NCBI GenBank assembly: GCA_020630335.1
Contig: JAHDBN010000018.1
Span: 1 to 49,699 of the forward strand
Reading direction: 5' to 3'
DNA: 49,699 nt
From: Bacteriovoracaceae bacterium
GTDB lineage: Bacteria; Bdellovibrionota; Bacteriovoracia; Bacteriovoracales; Bacteriovoracaceae
The notes beneath the pieces were generated by a model. The model saw only the letters and a program-made list of their open reading frames with translations. It was not told the DNA's origin and searched no databases. Below, one piece after another: positions 1-8,224 of this stretch. A program made the translations under genes and the position numbers. Numbering within the stretch: position 1 is the stretch's first letter; each line of letters opens with the position of its first letter.

Positions 1-151
1 TTACAGCTTTCTTTTTCTTCTTAGTAGTTTTTTTCTTTTTCTTTACAGCTTTCTTTTTCTTCTTAGCAACTTTTTTCTTTTTCTTTGCTACTTTCTTTTT
101 AGTCTTCTTTTTAGCGACTTTTCTTTTAGTCTTCTTTTTTCTTACTGCCAC
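1..151 (-). CDS. Lys-rich histone H1-like protein (partial)
   Basis: A GTG start at 151 follows a strong AGGAGG about 6 bases upstream, and the frame stays open to the window edge, so the C-terminus is missing. The visible 50 residues are almost only Lys with Ala, Val, Thr and Arg, in imperfect repeats of the form AVKKKKK / VAKKKKK. This composition is that of histone H1-tail-like nucleoid proteins (compare Chlamydia Hc1/Hc2), which bind DNA electrostatically. No folded domain is visible. The repetitive coding DNA is prone to length variation. The role in nucleoid compaction is inferred from composition only. Confidence 0.7.
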   Translation of the reverse strand, partial: MAVRKKKTKRKVAKKKTKKKVAKKKKKVAKKKKKAVKKKKKTTKKKKKAV

Positions 152-295
152 GGTATCCTCCTAGCAAATTAGTAGTTATTTAATAATTATTAATATGGTA
201 ATAAATATTTATCATTAAGCAACATTTTTCATTCAGAAAATGATTAAAAATAAAAATAATTAATAATGAAAATTAGCTTGAAAAAAGTAGGTTTT

Positions 296-1522
296 TTAGA
301 AAAATAATCTTAATTCTGCGTCAATCTGGTTAAGCTTTGTAGTGTTGAGTCCTGCAAAAGTTTTTTGATAACCAATCACGAATTTACCTGGTAGAGGGAA
401 TTTTTTTGCCTTAAAAAGTTCAATAGAAGAAAGCTCTAATTGAAGTCTGTAATTGAATTTATTCGAGTTAGAAGCTTCAGCAAGAGCAATATTCGCTTCT
501 GTATATTGAGATTCATAGGAATCACTGCCTTTCATTTCAAATTGAAAGCCAGGAGTAATTGTAACAATTTTAGATAATAAGAATTCAGAATTAATTGAGA
601 ATAATGCCTTGTTTCCAAGTTTCTGATTAAATAATCCTATTTGACTTGAGAGACCTATTCCTGAACCTCCACCAAGTCTTAACTTTTTCTCGCTTGCAAA
701 CTGATGAGTATATCGAATAAAGCTATTCACTGTAATAAATTTATCTAAAAAATGAACAGCTCCTCCAACTTCTGCAAATAAGTCCCATTGACCATCTCCA
801 AAAGAAATATCTTGAAGTAAGTTCGGATCATCTATTCTTCCTGTTGGTGCTGTTACACCTAAAGATATGGCCGAACCCCAGTTAGTTTTTTTGTGAACTC
901 TATAGATGAATCCTAGCTCAGCATCACCAAATCCTTTACCATGCCAGCTACCTAAAGGTTTATAACCAAGATCTTGGGTAATTACTCCTTGAAATTCAGA
1001 AGCTCCTAGATCTGGTAGGTTGTTCTCTACTGCATTCGCAGCAGATTGGCAGTCTGTACAAAGATTATTGCTTCTTAGGGTAGTGCCTACGGCTTGGTAA
1101 TTATTTTCTCCAGTTCTCTCAAATTCCATGTTCACCTGAGCATTGAAATAAGGGATAAATCCATAAGCTGTTAATCTTTCACTTAATCCCCAACCCAGTG
1201 CTAGAGCATTAACTTTGATATTTGCCTCAGCTCCAAGTCTATACTTACCTATTGAAAGTTGTTCCCAAGCTTCAGGAGCAACACTTTGAATATCTTGAGC
1301 AGTAGAAGCGAATCCATCAACACCACTTAAAGTTTGAGAATCAATACTAAAATTTTGATCCATTGATTGAAAGTTTCCTGATTGATCAAAGCTTCCATTT
1401 ACAGTTCCAGTTTGAACTCTTTTATAAACTAGAGTTCTGACACCTTTTGGGAGAGTGTCGTAGTAAGCTCCTAGGGTAATGAGAGGAAGAGTGATAAGAA
1501 GTAGAATGTATTTTCGATTCAT
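296..1522 (-). CDS. Secreted outer-membrane beta-barrel-like protein
   Basis: This 408-residue protein starts with a typical signal peptide (MNRKYILLLITLPLITLGA). The mature part has alternating-hydrophobicity strands and ends in Leu-Arg-Leu-Phe-Phe, the aromatic C-terminal residue expected for an outer-membrane barrel inserted by BamA. Segments such as GFGDAELGFIYRV and SAISLGVTAPTGR resemble the meta-pathway phenol degradation/transporter-like barrel class, but I cannot name a family firmly. A Cys pair near residues 155-158 (CTDC) could form a disulfide in a loop. It stands alone, divergent from the lipoprotein gene at 1640. Confidence 0.65.
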   Translation of the reverse strand: MNRKYILLLITLPLITLGAYYDTLPKGVRTLVYKRVQTGTVNGSFDQSGNFQSMDQNFSIDSQTLSGVDGFASTAQDIQSVAPEAWEQLSIGKYRLGAEANIKVNALALGWGLSERLTAYGFIPYFNAQVNMEFERTGENNYQAVGTTLRSNNLCTDCQSAANAVENNLPDLGASEFQGVITQDLGYKPLGSWHGKGFGDAELGFIYRVHKKTNWGSAISLGVTAPTGRIDDPNLLQDISFGDGQWDLFAEVGGAVHFLDKFITVNSFIRYTHQFASEKKLRLGGGSGIGLSSQIGLFNQKLGNKALFSINSEFLLSKIVTITPGFQFEMKGSDSYESQYTEANIALAEASNSNKFNYRLQLELSSIELFKAKKFPLPGKFVIGYQKTFAGLNTTKLNQIDAELRLFF

Positions 1523-1639
1523 GTAAAATCCCGTTGCAAAAGATAAGCATCAATAACACATAATGTTAAAAAAGGTGACACACCATGTAAAAAAGATAGA
1601 TTTCAGGTACTTAATTCTAATTTGAGTTAGAATTATCCT

Positions 1640-2686
1640 ATGAAAATTTATATTTTTGCTATTATTTTATTGGTTTTGTCTTGTGGAGAAAAAAGTGAGG
1701 TCGAATCACTAGCAGCTCCAAGCTCGATAGTTGAAAAAATACAATCTAAAAAAATTATTCTTAAATACCCTTTGGTAGAAGATGATCTTGGATATTACGC
1801 AGATGAAGATGTTCTAGGAGCAAAAACAAAAAGTCCGATTGGCGGACTTTTTAGGTCTTTTAAGGGAGCTTTCTTTAATTTTGCTGCAAGAGATTTAAGA
1901 AGAGGAAAAATGAGAGTCGATTCAAGTCTTTTACTTCCTAGAGAGGTTTATCCATTAGTGAAGTCTTTAAAATTAAAAAGGGTCTTTTTCTTATTAGATT
2001 CATGTACGCTGAAAAAAGGATGTGAAAGAGAGATAGGCACGAAAGCATCTATTGGTTGGATGAAAAGTGTTCATGCATCTTTATCTCATAGAGAAGATCT
2101 AGATCCAGAAAAAGATGGAATTGTCGTTCCAATGCTATTTGGAAGAAAGTTTGGAAATAGAGTAAGAGAAATAGACTTTTTATTTGATAATGCTCCAACT
2201 AAAAAGTCACGAGCAAAAGAAAAAGACTTTGTTCATTTGGGACGAATGATAAAGCCACCTAAGAGGGTTTTATATCAAAAAAATCGATATTTATTTAAAG
2301 CTCCTTCAGATGAAATGATTAGAATTCTAAATTATATTAAACCTCATAAAGATGAGTTGGGAATTATTGACTTATCATCCTTTGGAGATGTTTTATTAGT
2401 AGAAACGAATGATGAGGGAAAGAAGCTCTTAGATGGAGCGAATTTTAATAAGGATTTTAGAGAAGTATTGATGAGTGATGGCCAAATCCATCTACCTAAG
2501 ATGTGTAACTCTGCAATTTGTTCCAAGATAGATGTCAATACAGACACGAATTTCATGAACTTTCTTAAAGATGAAAGGCCTTTAAATGTTCATGCTTACA
2601 TACAAGCTGGGAAAATACCTGGATTTGATTTTAAATACACTGGTTTTGTGGAGTTAGAGATAGAATTAGCTATTGATGCTCTCTAA
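1640..2686 (+). CDS. Lipoprotein of unknown function
   Basis: The protein has 348 residues and a lipobox (VLSC, Cys15) directly after a short hydrophobic N-terminus, so it is very likely a lipid-anchored envelope protein. The rest is basic and mixed alpha/beta, with four Cys in the body (pairs around residues 121-127 and 288-293) that may form disulfides in the periplasm. I recognise no family. The gene begins a run of same-strand genes (lipoprotein, zinc ribbon protein, GH3 enzyme) spaced by 21 bp or less, which suggests one transcript. Confidence 0.6.
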   Translation: MKIYIFAIILLVLSCGEKSEVESLAAPSSIVEKIQSKKIILKYPLVEDDLGYYADEDVLGAKTKSPIGGLFRSFKGAFFNFAARDLRRGKMRVDSSLLLPREVYPLVKSLKLKRVFFLLDSCTLKKGCEREIGTKASIGWMKSVHASLSHREDLDPEKDGIVVPMLFGRKFGNRVREIDFLFDNAPTKKSRAKEKDFVHLGRMIKPPKRVLYQKNRYLFKAPSDEMIRILNYIKPHKDELGIIDLSSFGDVLLVETNDEGKKLLDGANFNKDFREVLMSDGQIHLPKMCNSAICSKIDVNTDTNFMNFLKDERPLNVHAYIQAGKIPGFDFKYTGFVELEIELAIDAL

Positions 2687-2707
2687 ATAGCACTATAACC
2701 TATATTC

Positions 2708-3064
2708 ATGAATAATGAAGAAAACTTATTCTTAGGTGTATTTGAGATCCAAGACGCCAAAAGAATTCAAGCTCAATTAAAAGAAAATACTGTCGAAATA
2801 TTTTTAAAGCATAATGGAGAAACCTGCGGAACTGGAAGTTGTTCTGTAAGAGTTGAAATGTGGGGGCTTTCTCAAGATCAAAAACAAATAATTCAATTTT
2901 TCAAAGATGAAAATGAACGAAATTATGCTGGGCTTGATGTGAATCCAGAGTTATTTAACTCGGTATTTGATCCAACTCAAGAAAAAGTGAAGTGCCAAGC
3001 TTGTGGCTTTGACTTTAAGCCGACTGAAGCTGAATGTCCTGATTGTGGATTAAGTTATCGATGA
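2708..3064 (+). CDS. Small zinc-ribbon protein
   Basis: The protein has 118 residues with no signal peptide. The C-terminal third holds CQAC (about 95-98) and CPDC (about 109-112), a four-Cys zinc ribbon. An extra Cys pair lies in the N-terminal half (ETCGTGSCS). The N-terminal region is an unrecognised alpha/beta domain. It follows the lipoprotein gene by 21 bp, and its stop codon overlaps the start of the GH3 gene (ATGA), so translation of the two is likely coupled. The function is unknown; ribbons of this kind often mediate protein or nucleic acid contacts. Confidence 0.6.
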   Translation: MNNEENLFLGVFEIQDAKRIQAQLKENTVEIFLKHNGETCGTGSCSVRVEMWGLSQDQKQIIQFFKDENERNYAGLDVNPELFNSVFDPTQEKVKCQACGFDFKPTEAECPDCGLSYR

Positions 3065-4320
3065 AATTTTTTTTATTCACTTTATTTTTTTTCGAGCTAG
3101 GATTTTCATCAATTCTTGATTGCTCTCACGAGGGCTTTTCTTATAAAGATAAGATTTCAGAACTTATGATTGTAACTTATAAAAAATCTCCAGATTTTAT
3201 TAAATATATGAAACATAATAAGTTTGGTGGGATCATTGGTTTTTCTCATGACCTTTCCAAATTTAAAAAAATAACCGACTTAGCAAAAGAACTTAAGTCC
3301 TTAAGAGAGATTTCAGAACTTCCTCTTTTCATGACTATAGATCAAGAAGGAGGATTAGTTCAAAGGCTTAAAAAATATAAAGAGATGACTTATATCCCAT
3401 CGGCAAAATTGCTGGGTAAGTATTTTTCTATTCTTCCGAAGGCCGAAGGCTTAATAGAAGCAAGAAAAATAGGAGAATTGATAGGATCTGAATTAAAAAG
3501 TGTTGGTTTTAATTGGAATTTTGGCCCCTCTCTCGATTTAGATCATGGAATCTCTGAAAATGTGATTACAAAATATAACCGTGCTTTTTCTAAAAATCAC
3601 GAATTCGTAGCAAAGTACGGAAGTGAGATAATTAAGGGCATGGAAAAATATGTTCTTTCTAGTGCAAAACATTTTCCAGGTCAGGGGATTAGTATTGTAG
3701 ATACGCATAATGGACTTTGCTATGATGAAAAAAAGTGTCCTAAGTTTCAAAGAAATGATTTTAAACCTTTTGAAGAAGCGATTGCGAATGGTACTTCCAG
3801 TGTCATGATAGGCCATGTATATTACGCAAATCTCGATAAAAATATAGCAACCTTTTCTCATAAAATAGTGTCAGGATATTTAAGGCAGAAGTTTAAGTTT
3901 CAGGGGCTCGTTGTTTCAGATGATTTTACCATGGGTGCCTTAGGGGAAGTACTTGGAATTAAATCATTTACTTATAGGTTGGGCGCTGTCCCTCATATTA
4001 TAGGTTTAGCTGCTGAGAAAGCTCTCAAGGCTGGAGTTAATGTTTTAGTGATGTCTGAGTTTGGCAAAGGAAGAAGAGAAGTTGAAGTAAGAGATTATCT
4101 TTGTAAGAGAATAAGTTCAGATAAGGAATTGAGAGAAAAAATAGATTCATCTTTTAATTTAGTTCAATTATTTAAGAAAAAAATAAAATTAAAAAGCTCT
4201 AAAAAAATTCTTTATGGTAAAGCTTATATAAGAGGTATTATAAAAAAAATGCTTTTAAAGTTTAGTAAAAAAGATTTGAAAAGTTTTGATAAGAATATTT
4301 TTAAATATTATTACTTTTAA
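3061..4320 (+). CDS. GH3 family beta-N-acetylhexosaminidase (NagZ-like), exported
   Basis: I start the gene at 3061 (ATGA overlap with the upstream stop) rather than the in-frame start at 3043, because this gives a clean signal peptide (MKFFLFTLFFFELGFSS). The 419 residues carry NagZ/GH3 hallmarks: IDQEGG at 93-98, KHFPGQG at 203-209, a D-T-H loop at 214-216 (the catalytic-loop His in NagZ) and SDD at 286-288 (nucleophile region). The family normally reads KHFPGHG; here the last His is Gln. GH3 NagZ enzymes cleave GlcNAc-anhMurNAc in cell wall recycling. A secreted version would act on peptidoglycan fragments outside the cytoplasm, possibly prey wall. Confidence 0.85.
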   Translation: MKFFLFTLFFFELGFSSILDCSHEGFSYKDKISELMIVTYKKSPDFIKYMKHNKFGGIIGFSHDLSKFKKITDLAKELKSLREISELPLFMTIDQEGGLVQRLKKYKEMTYIPSAKLLGKYFSILPKAEGLIEARKIGELIGSELKSVGFNWNFGPSLDLDHGISENVITKYNRAFSKNHEFVAKYGSEIIKGMEKYVLSSAKHFPGQGISIVDTHNGLCYDEKKCPKFQRNDFKPFEEAIANGTSSVMIGHVYYANLDKNIATFSHKIVSGYLRQKFKFQGLVVSDDFTMGALGEVLGIKSFTYRLGAVPHIIGLAAEKALKAGVNVLVMSEFGKGRREVEVRDYLCKRISSDKELREKIDSSFNLVQLFKKKIKLKSSKKILYGKAYIRGIIKKMLLKFSKKDLKSFDKNIFKYYYF

Positions 4321-4407
4321 TAACTTTCACTTTTTTAGTATTATTTGCACCCAAAAGTGACAAAAATGCTCGCGTATCTCCAATAATATTTCGCAAACTC
4401 TTGATCT

Positions 4408-4436
4408 TTGTTAGACTTTTTTTAGATTTTTATAAC
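4408..4436 (+). promoter_or_regulatory. Likely sigma-70 promoter of the OmpA-like gene
   Basis: TTGTTA at 4408-4413 and TATAAC at 4431-4436 are separated by exactly 17 bases. They lie 20 bases before the ATG at 4456, which has AAGGAG as ribosome binding site. The implied 5' leader is about 13 nt. Confidence 0.5.
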
Positions 4437-4455
4437 AAAGAGTATAAAGGAGAAA

Positions 4456-5523
4456 ATGATGCCATCTATTTTAAAGTGGATTATCGGAATTTTTATCTTT
4501 TTAATTTTTGGTTTTTACTACGTGCACAAAGTAAAAGCACCCGAGTTAAGACCAATTGTTCAAAAGAAAATTCAAGATAATCTGGCAAAAGAAAATTTAT
4601 CTCACTTGCAAGTCAATGTTGATGAAGGATTAAATGTTGCCTTATCGGGAGTTGCAGGCAGTGAGGAAGAGCAAGCGAGAGCTGAAGAAGCTTGTATGGT
4701 TTGTGGTAACGGAGAAGTTGATACTAGTGGGATGACAGCAGGAAGTATTGATAAGTACAATATTTTTGCTGAGAGATATGTTGATCCTAACCAGAGAATC
4801 TTGCTTAAAGGTGTAGTACCGAATCAGGCAGTAAAAGATGCTATCTTAAGTAAGGTTGAATCTATTTATGGAGCAGGAAATTTCATTGATCAATTAGTAG
4901 TCGAAAACTTTTCAGGAGAAGGAGTATCTCTTTTTCAAAACTTAGCTGTGAATGCCATTCCTTATCTGTCGAACTTTGATGGGATATCTTCTTTAAAAAT
5001 GAACAGTAAAGAAAGTATTTATAATGGAAGTTATTCTGAGACAGGACTCTCAGGTTTGGTGAAGAGTAAATTAAAAGGACTTGGAGGTGCAAGCTATGCA
5101 ATTACTTTTCCTAGTAAAACTATAGTAGTTTCTACAACGGTGACTACTTTACCTAAATTTAACTGCCAAAAAGAAATTAACTCTCTACTCGCAGGAGAGA
5201 AGATTTTGTTTAATACTTCTGATTATAATGTTAGTAGCTCTAGTTATCCTTTGCTTCAATCACTTGCCAATACTTTAAGCAAGTGTCCTAAGTGGGGTGT
5301 TCGAATTGAAGGGCACACAGATACAAGAGGAGCTGCAAGCTTTAATCAAACCTTATCTGAGAATAGAGCAGGAGCTGTTAAGTCAAAATTAATAGAATTT
5401 GGAACTTCATCATCTAGAGTTGAGTCGATAGGTTATGGGGAAACTAAGCCACTAACATCTGAAGCAAATGCTTCAGAATTGGCAAAAAACAGAAGAATAG
5501 AAATTAAACTTCAAGGAGAATAG
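4456..5523 (+). CDS. OmpA-family protein with N-terminal membrane anchor (ArfA-like)
   Basis: The 355-residue protein has one uncleaved-looking transmembrane helix (residues 7-22), a middle region with two BON-like alpha/beta units (about 50-80 and 110-150; LLKGVVPNQAVKDAI is typical), and a C-terminal OmpA peptidoglycan-binding domain (about 248-355). In the latter, GHTDTRG (286-292) and SENRA (301-305) supply the Asp289 and Arg304 that bind diaminopimelate. The order TM-BON-OmpA resembles mycobacterial ArfA. It probably tethers the inner membrane to the wall. The partner gene follows 2 bases after the stop, so the two form an operon. Confidence 0.85.
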   Translation: MMPSILKWIIGIFIFLIFGFYYVHKVKAPELRPIVQKKIQDNLAKENLSHLQVNVDEGLNVALSGVAGSEEEQARAEEACMVCGNGEVDTSGMTAGSIDKYNIFAERYVDPNQRILLKGVVPNQAVKDAILSKVESIYGAGNFIDQLVVENFSGEGVSLFQNLAVNAIPYLSNFDGISSLKMNSKESIYNGSYSETGLSGLVKSKLKGLGGASYAITFPSKTIVVSTTVTTLPKFNCQKEINSLLAGEKILFNTSDYNVSSSSYPLLQSLANTLSKCPKWGVRIEGHTDTRGAASFNQTLSENRAGAVKSKLIEFGTSSSRVESIGYGETKPLTSEANASELAKNRRIEIKLQGE

Positions 5524-5525
5524 AA

Positions 5526-5966
5526 ATGTCATGTATATTAACATCAATATGGCTTGGATTATTATTAGCGTTTTTACTAGGTTTACTACTTGGTTGGTGG
5601 ATCTGGGGATGTTGTAGAAAAAGAAAAGAAGTTGATCATAGAAATGTAGCAACTTCTAGTATTGCACCAGTTGCAAGCACGGCGAGCACCATGGTTTTAC
5701 CTAAAGGGATAAAGCTTAATGATTTAAAAATAGTCGAAGGTATTGGCCCTAAAATAGCTGAAATCCTGCAAAACAATGGAATCAAAACATGGGTTGATTT
5801 AGCTGATACTCATCCTGACAAAATCAAAGAGTATTTAGCAGCGGCAGGTTCTAGGTTTCAAATGGCAAATCCTGGATCTTGGCCTAAGCAAGCTAGAATG
5901 GCAGCAGAAGGTAAATGGGATGAGCTTCAAAAGTGGCAAGATGAACATGATCACGGAATAGAATAA
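5526..5966 (+). CDS. Membrane-anchored helix-hairpin-helix protein
   Basis: The 146-residue protein begins with a transmembrane helix rich in Leu/Gly/Trp (about 5-28), then a Cys-Cys/basic stretch and a low-complexity linker. A helix-hairpin-helix domain of the DUF4332/polymerase-beta-like type follows (KIVEGIGPKIAEIL, about 67-80), with a conserved tail ending in WDELQKWQDE. The domain binds DNA non-specifically in other proteins, yet here it is fused to a membrane anchor and co-transcribed with an OmpA/BON protein. I know this pairing from envelope gene sets, but its function is unclear. A terminator lies 15 bp downstream. Confidence 0.75.
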   Translation: MSCILTSIWLGLLLAFLLGLLLGWWIWGCCRKRKEVDHRNVATSSIAPVASTASTMVLPKGIKLNDLKIVEGIGPKIAEILQNNGIKTWVDLADTHPDKIKEYLAAAGSRFQMANPGSWPKQARMAAEGKWDELQKWQDEHDHGIE

Positions 5967-5980
5967 AAAAGAAGATAAAG

Positions 5981-6013
5981 CTAGCGCATGGTTTTAGCCG
6001 TGCGCTAGTTTTA
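5981..6013. terminator. Rho-independent terminator between convergent genes
   Basis: CTAGCGCATGG (5981-5991) pairs with CCGTGCGCTAG (5998-6008): 11 base pairs with one G-U, loop TTTTAG, then TTTTAT on the plus strand. The minus-strand side has an A/T-rich flank, so it may also serve the gene ending at 6011. Confidence 0.8.
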
Positions 6014-7207
6014 TAAATTAATACTGAGTCCTGCTGAAAGTTTAGTGTTACTATACTTTCCTGCAAAAAAGTTATCTTTTGCTTCTTCTTTTTCAAGGCC
6101 TAAATTCCCAGTTAATAGAGGAGAAAACAAGTTATAAGCAGTTAGTTGAACTCCGAACTTCGTTGTTGATTCAAGCCAAGATGACCCATCTAGATTTTTT
6201 GCGTTACTATAGTCAAATTTTGAAAATGAATAATAAGGATTTAAACTAAATCTTTCAAATTTAATATTAGAACTAAGATTTGTGACATGTCCTGAGTAAT
6301 CTCTTGCTCCATAAGAAAGATCTCGTTGACGAGCAAGGCCTAATCCTATTGAAAAATCGATATATTTAGAACTTAATTTTAAATTCGGAACTACTTGAAA
6401 CTTTTCTAATGTCTCTCTCTTTTTTAATCCTATTGTTTGAAAGTTACCATCTTTTTTTAGAGCAAATCGAGTTTTATAATATGTTTTTTCATAACTTAGA
6501 GGGATTTTCAGAAAAGCATTCTTTGAAATCTTAAAATTATTATCAATTAATCCTCTCGTTAATAAATTATCGTTTTGTTCTCCTTGAGTTTCTTTAAAAA
6601 CAGAATAATCGCTATCATATTCTGCAAGCTTTGCTCCGATTGTTAATCGCGAAGAGTACACTTTGTTAAATCGATGTTGATAGAAAAAGCTTTGTCCTAT
6701 CTTAAAATGATCCTCATTTATTGTTAAAAGTTTATAATCTTGAGGGACACTTGGATTGATTTGGAAAGAATCTCCTGATGAATAAACGAAATGGTTATAT
6801 AGTCCTATTTGATTTTTCTTATTGATGAGATAAATAGCTAAAAGGTCATTGTCTAGCATGAAAGTGTTTCTTGGATTAATCCGAGAAGGATTTATTGCTC
6901 CATCAAAAGCATCAATTGGTTGATGAGAGAAAGAGATCTTATTTTTATTGATAAGAAATCCCTTCTTTAAAGGTTTGAATTTCATGACTGAAGAGAGTGA
7001 ATAATTAATGGTTTGGTTTTCTAAACCTTTGGTATCAATAGATGAGTTAGAATCTATTAGATCTTTATCAACTCGAGCAAAATTATCAGAGCTTTCAATA
7101 TTAGTTTGAAAAACTAATGATTTAAGAAACTTAGGTTTTTTTAATAATGCAGTAGAGGTATTTGCTTCTGCCACTGAAAAAAGAAATATAAGTGTAAAGT
7201 ACTTCAT
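6011..7207 (-). CDS. Outer-membrane beta-barrel-like protein
   Basis: The 398-residue protein has an N-terminal signal peptide (MKYFTLIFLFSVAEA) and a mature part made of alternating strands with many Tyr, Ser and Asn. It ends in SAGLSINL, compatible with a barrel C-terminal strand. No conserved enzymatic motif is visible. It lies 9 bp downstream of the DUF547 lipoprotein gene on the same strand and so is probably co-transcribed. The barrel assignment rests on pattern only. Confidence 0.55.
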   Translation of the reverse strand: MKYFTLIFLFSVAEANTSTALLKKPKFLKSLVFQTNIESSDNFARVDKDLIDSNSSIDTKGLENQTINYSLSSVMKFKPLKKGFLINKNKISFSHQPIDAFDGAINPSRINPRNTFMLDNDLLAIYLINKKNQIGLYNHFVYSSGDSFQINPSVPQDYKLLTINEDHFKIGQSFFYQHRFNKVYSSRLTIGAKLAEYDSDYSVFKETQGEQNDNLLTRGLIDNNFKISKNAFLKIPLSYEKTYYKTRFALKKDGNFQTIGLKKRETLEKFQVVPNLKLSSKYIDFSIGLGLARQRDLSYGARDYSGHVTNLSSNIKFERFSLNPYYSFSKFDYSNAKNLDGSSWLESTTKFGVQLTAYNLFSPLLTGNLGLEKEEAKDNFFAGKYSNTKLSAGLSINL

Positions 7208-7216
7208 GATGACCTT

Positions 7217-8098
7217 TTATTTAATGTTTAATCTCCAGTCATAGTCAATGGTGCTACCATTTCCTGAAACTTGAGTGTTAGAATAGATCTCTATAAATTT
7301 TTGAAAAGATCCAAGTTTATTGCCTTTGTAAATATGATTTGAAAAGTCTTTTCCATACCAATCAAACAGCGCTGTTTTCTGATAGCTGCTTCCAGAACCC
7401 TGAAGGTTTCTTGGTAGTAAAAGTCCCTTGCTGGTAATATCGTCTAGCTGAGAATCGAGTTGAGCCGCTTTATAACTTTCTGTATTTAAAATAGGACACC
7501 CTAAAGCCCCACAAATAACGGCAAAATGAAACCTGGCATCTATGCCTTTTGGGCTTTGAACTTCTTTGTATAGAAGTGTTTTTTCTAATCTGTTGAGTGA
7601 AATCTTAGATCCATTGAAATTAAAATTTGAAACATCAAAGATAGCAAATCCTAAAGGTTTTCCTTGGGATTTAATTTCTGTAATACTTTTTATGCCACTG
7701 CTGATGTGGTCACTAATTAAGTCTATTGTGAAAAAGTTATAAGCATTGATCATTAATGCAATCTTTTCATTTTTGCTTAAATCATTAAGCAAGTTTTTTT
7801 GAGCAAGGTATTGAGAAATTAAACTATAAGTTTTTACAAATTTTTGATCTTGAGATTTTTTTAGCTTTGAGATTTTTTTATAATCAACAAGAGTATCAAA
7901 TGATTTAGATCTTGGATTTAGCAGGACAAACTCATTTAAGAAATTATCCATAGATTCAGTAAAGTTTTTTAGAGTTAACTGCTCTTCATCAATTTCAACT
8001 TGAGCATTAGATGATTGTTTCAGCTCTAGCTTTGTCATTTGATTATCTTCTTGGTAACCACATGCTAATAAAGTAAAGAGTAAAAATATTTTTTTCAT
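7217..8098 (-). CDS. DUF547 lipoprotein
   Basis: I choose the ATG at 8098 because it is preceded by AAAGGA and gives a lipoprotein signal (MKKIFLLFTLLAC, Cys13); the frame extends further upstream to 8155 without such a signal. The 293-residue protein contains the DUF547 core: NAYN at 118-121 and HFAVICGALGCP at 191-202. The conserved Asn, His and two Cys suggest an active or metal site, but the biochemical function of DUF547 is not established. A second DUF547 protein is encoded at 9324-10130; the two are diverged paralogues. Confidence 0.8.
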   Translation of the reverse strand: MKKIFLLFTLLACGYQEDNQMTKLELKQSSNAQVEIDEEQLTLKNFTESMDNFLNEFVLLNPRSKSFDTLVDYKKISKLKKSQDQKFVKTYSLISQYLAQKNLLNDLSKNEKIALMINAYNFFTIDLISDHISSGIKSITEIKSQGKPLGFAIFDVSNFNFNGSKISLNRLEKTLLYKEVQSPKGIDARFHFAVICGALGCPILNTESYKAAQLDSQLDDITSKGLLLPRNLQGSGSSYQKTALFDWYGKDFSNHIYKGNKLGSFQKFIEIYSNTQVSGNGSTIDYDWRLNIK

Positions 8099-8224
8099 TT
8101 TAATCCTTTTTGAAATACTCATTTCAAAACTGTATTCGTACAAAGACTGGAGCATGTTACAATAAGAAAGAAAAAAGGCGAAGTAAGGAAAGAAAAGTGA
8201 AAAAAATATAGAATGCGCGCCTAG

